Source: Pontibacillus chungwhensis
Lineage (GTDB): Bacteria > Bacillota > Bacilli > Bacillales > BH030062
NCBI RefSeq assembly: GCF_030166655.1
Contig: NZ_CP126446.1
Span: forward strand, 2,976,001 to 3,040,000
Length of the DNA: 64,000 bases
Direction: 5' to 3'
The position numbers were made by a program, and so were the translations under genes. How positions within the stretch are numbered: the first letter of the stretch is position 1; the number at the start of each line of letters is the position of its first letter. Below the pieces are notes generated by a model. That model saw only the letters and a list, made by a program, of their open reading frames with translations, was not told the DNA's origin and did not search any database. Positions 63,321-64,000 of this stretch are shown here, piece after piece.

Positions 63321-64000
63321 TTAGTCCATGTTTTTGATAAGTGCATCACCGAATTCGGAACACTTCACTTCAGTAGCACCATCCATCATACGAGCAAAGT
63401 CGTACGTTACGGTCTTATTACCAATTGTTTTATCCATAGCTTTAGTAATAAGGTCTGCTGCTTCTCTCCACTCAAGGTGTTCAAGCATAAGTACACCAGA
63501 AAGAATAACAGAAGATGGATTCACTTTATCCATACCCGCGTACTTAGGTGCAGTTCCGTGAGTTGCTTCAAAAATAGCATGGCCTGTTTCAAAGTTAATA
63601 TTAGCACCAGGAGCAATACCAATTCCACCTACTTGTGCAGCAAGTGCATCAGAAACGTAATCTCCGTTAAGGTTCATTGTCGCAACGACATCAAATTCTT
63701 TTGGACGAGTTAAGATTTGTTGTAAGAAGATATCTGCAATCGCATCTTTCACAATCATCTTGCCTTCAGCTTCAGCAGCATCTTGTGCTTTGTTCGCAGC
63801 TTCTTTTCCTTCTTTTTCAACGATTTCGTCATACTGTCTCCATGTGAAGACTTTATCACCGAATTCTTGTTCAGCTACTTCATAGCCCCATGCTTTGAAG
63901 GCACCTTCAGTAAATTTCATGATGTTTCCTTTGTGAACAAGTGTTACATTGCGGCGACCTTCACGAAGCGCATATTCAATTGCAGAACGTACAAGACGCT
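63321..64000 (-). CDS. icd: Isocitrate dehydrogenase (NADP), C-terminal part
   Basis: The frame is open to the right edge, so the N-terminal half is missing from view; about 226 residues remain. [34 protein letters not shown] contains substrate and metal contacts. [52 protein letters not shown] and [29 protein letters not shown] are the metal- and NADP-binding parts of bacterial ICDH. The enzyme makes 2-oxoglutarate. An ATG at 63920 inside this frame is internal, not the start. Confidence 0.97.
   Translation of the reverse strand, partial: RLVRSAIEYALREGRRNVTLVHKGNIMKFTEGAFKAWGYEVAEQEFGDKVFTWRQYDEIVEKEGKEAANKAQDAAEAEGKMIVKDAIADIFLQQILTRPKEFDVVATMNLNGDYVSDALAAQVGGIGIAPGANINFETGHAIFEATHGTAPKYAGMDKVNPSSVILSGVLMLEHLEWREAADLITKAMDKTIGNKTVTYDFARMMDGATEVKCSEFGDALIKNMD

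Noticed and set aside
63321-63920. Reading the icd fragment as a complete 199-residue gene
   Set aside because: The frame continues to the window edge with conserved ICDH residues, so the ATG at 63920 is internal.
1-64000. CRISPR arrays, tRNA or rRNA genes, prophage or insertion-sequence transposases
   Set aside because: None was found by reading; no regular direct-repeat series, no transposase-like product, and no rRNA-like stretch was seen.

Overview
The window looks like chromosomal DNA of a low-GC, spore-forming Bacillaceae bacterium. Gene content and order follow the Bacillus subtilis block from sdhCAB through uvrC, etfAB, mutS2, pheST, thrS, dnaBI, polA and phoPR to mdh-icd, and the spore genes sspI, ytxC and ytaF are present. 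Acid-rich exported proteins and several families not found at these spots in B. subtilis suggest a moderately halophilic relative (Halobacillus or Pontibacillus type). That placement is inference. Almost everything is on the minus strand, so operons read from right to left. No rRNA, tRNA, CRISPR array, prophage or transposase was seen. || Layout from left to right: (1) 1-1064 is the 5' part of a ComP-like sensor kinase cut by the window edge. (2) 1156-4902 is a hotdog thioesterase and the succinate dehydrogenase operon; yslB (5229-5660) diverges. (3) 5641-14494 is an accessory block between yslB and uvrC. It holds a GT-C type membrane glycosyltransferase, a Fur-controlled two-gene FTR1 iron permease locus, a four-gene envelope-glycan operon (epimerase, flippase-like protein, membrane phosphodiesterase, polyprenyl-type GT2), and a lipoprotein with two Fur boxes. 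(4) 14776-22552 holds uvrC, trxA and the fatty-acid oxidation genes etfA, etfB, fadB, fadR and lcfA with an exact FadR operator. (5) 22469-31529 holds a 27-residue membrane peptide, yshE, mutS2, polX, cvpA, zapA and rnhC, then an amino-acid symporter and a YitT protein. (6) 31808-41585 holds pheST with a T-box, an RNA methyltransferase, sspI, an M42 peptidase, a dimeric dUTPase, ysdB with a sigma-W promoter, a TVP38 protein, ysdA, and infC-rpmI-rplT with an L20-type leader and an AUU start codon. (7) 42109-49925 holds an unknown membrane protein, thrS with a T-box, ytxC, a GC-rich structured repeat, dnaI, dnaB, nrdR and a small unknown gene. (8) 50105-64000 holds speD, gapB, coaE, ytaF, mutM, polA, hflKC, phoPR with a Pho box, a MaoC-like dehydratase, mdh and the 3' part of icd. 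|| How the genes fit together: most form conserved housekeeping operons for the TCA cycle, beta-oxidation, DNA repair and replication, and translation. Many carry recognisable regulation: T-boxes, the L20 leader, and FadR, Fur, PhoP, CcpN-like, cre-like and ECF-sigma sites. The parts most likely to hold something undescribed are the 5.6-14.5 kb block, a palindromic dispersed repeat (14635 and 41955-42056), the GC-rich 171-bp element (46254-46424), the folded leader of speD, and several small unknown proteins.
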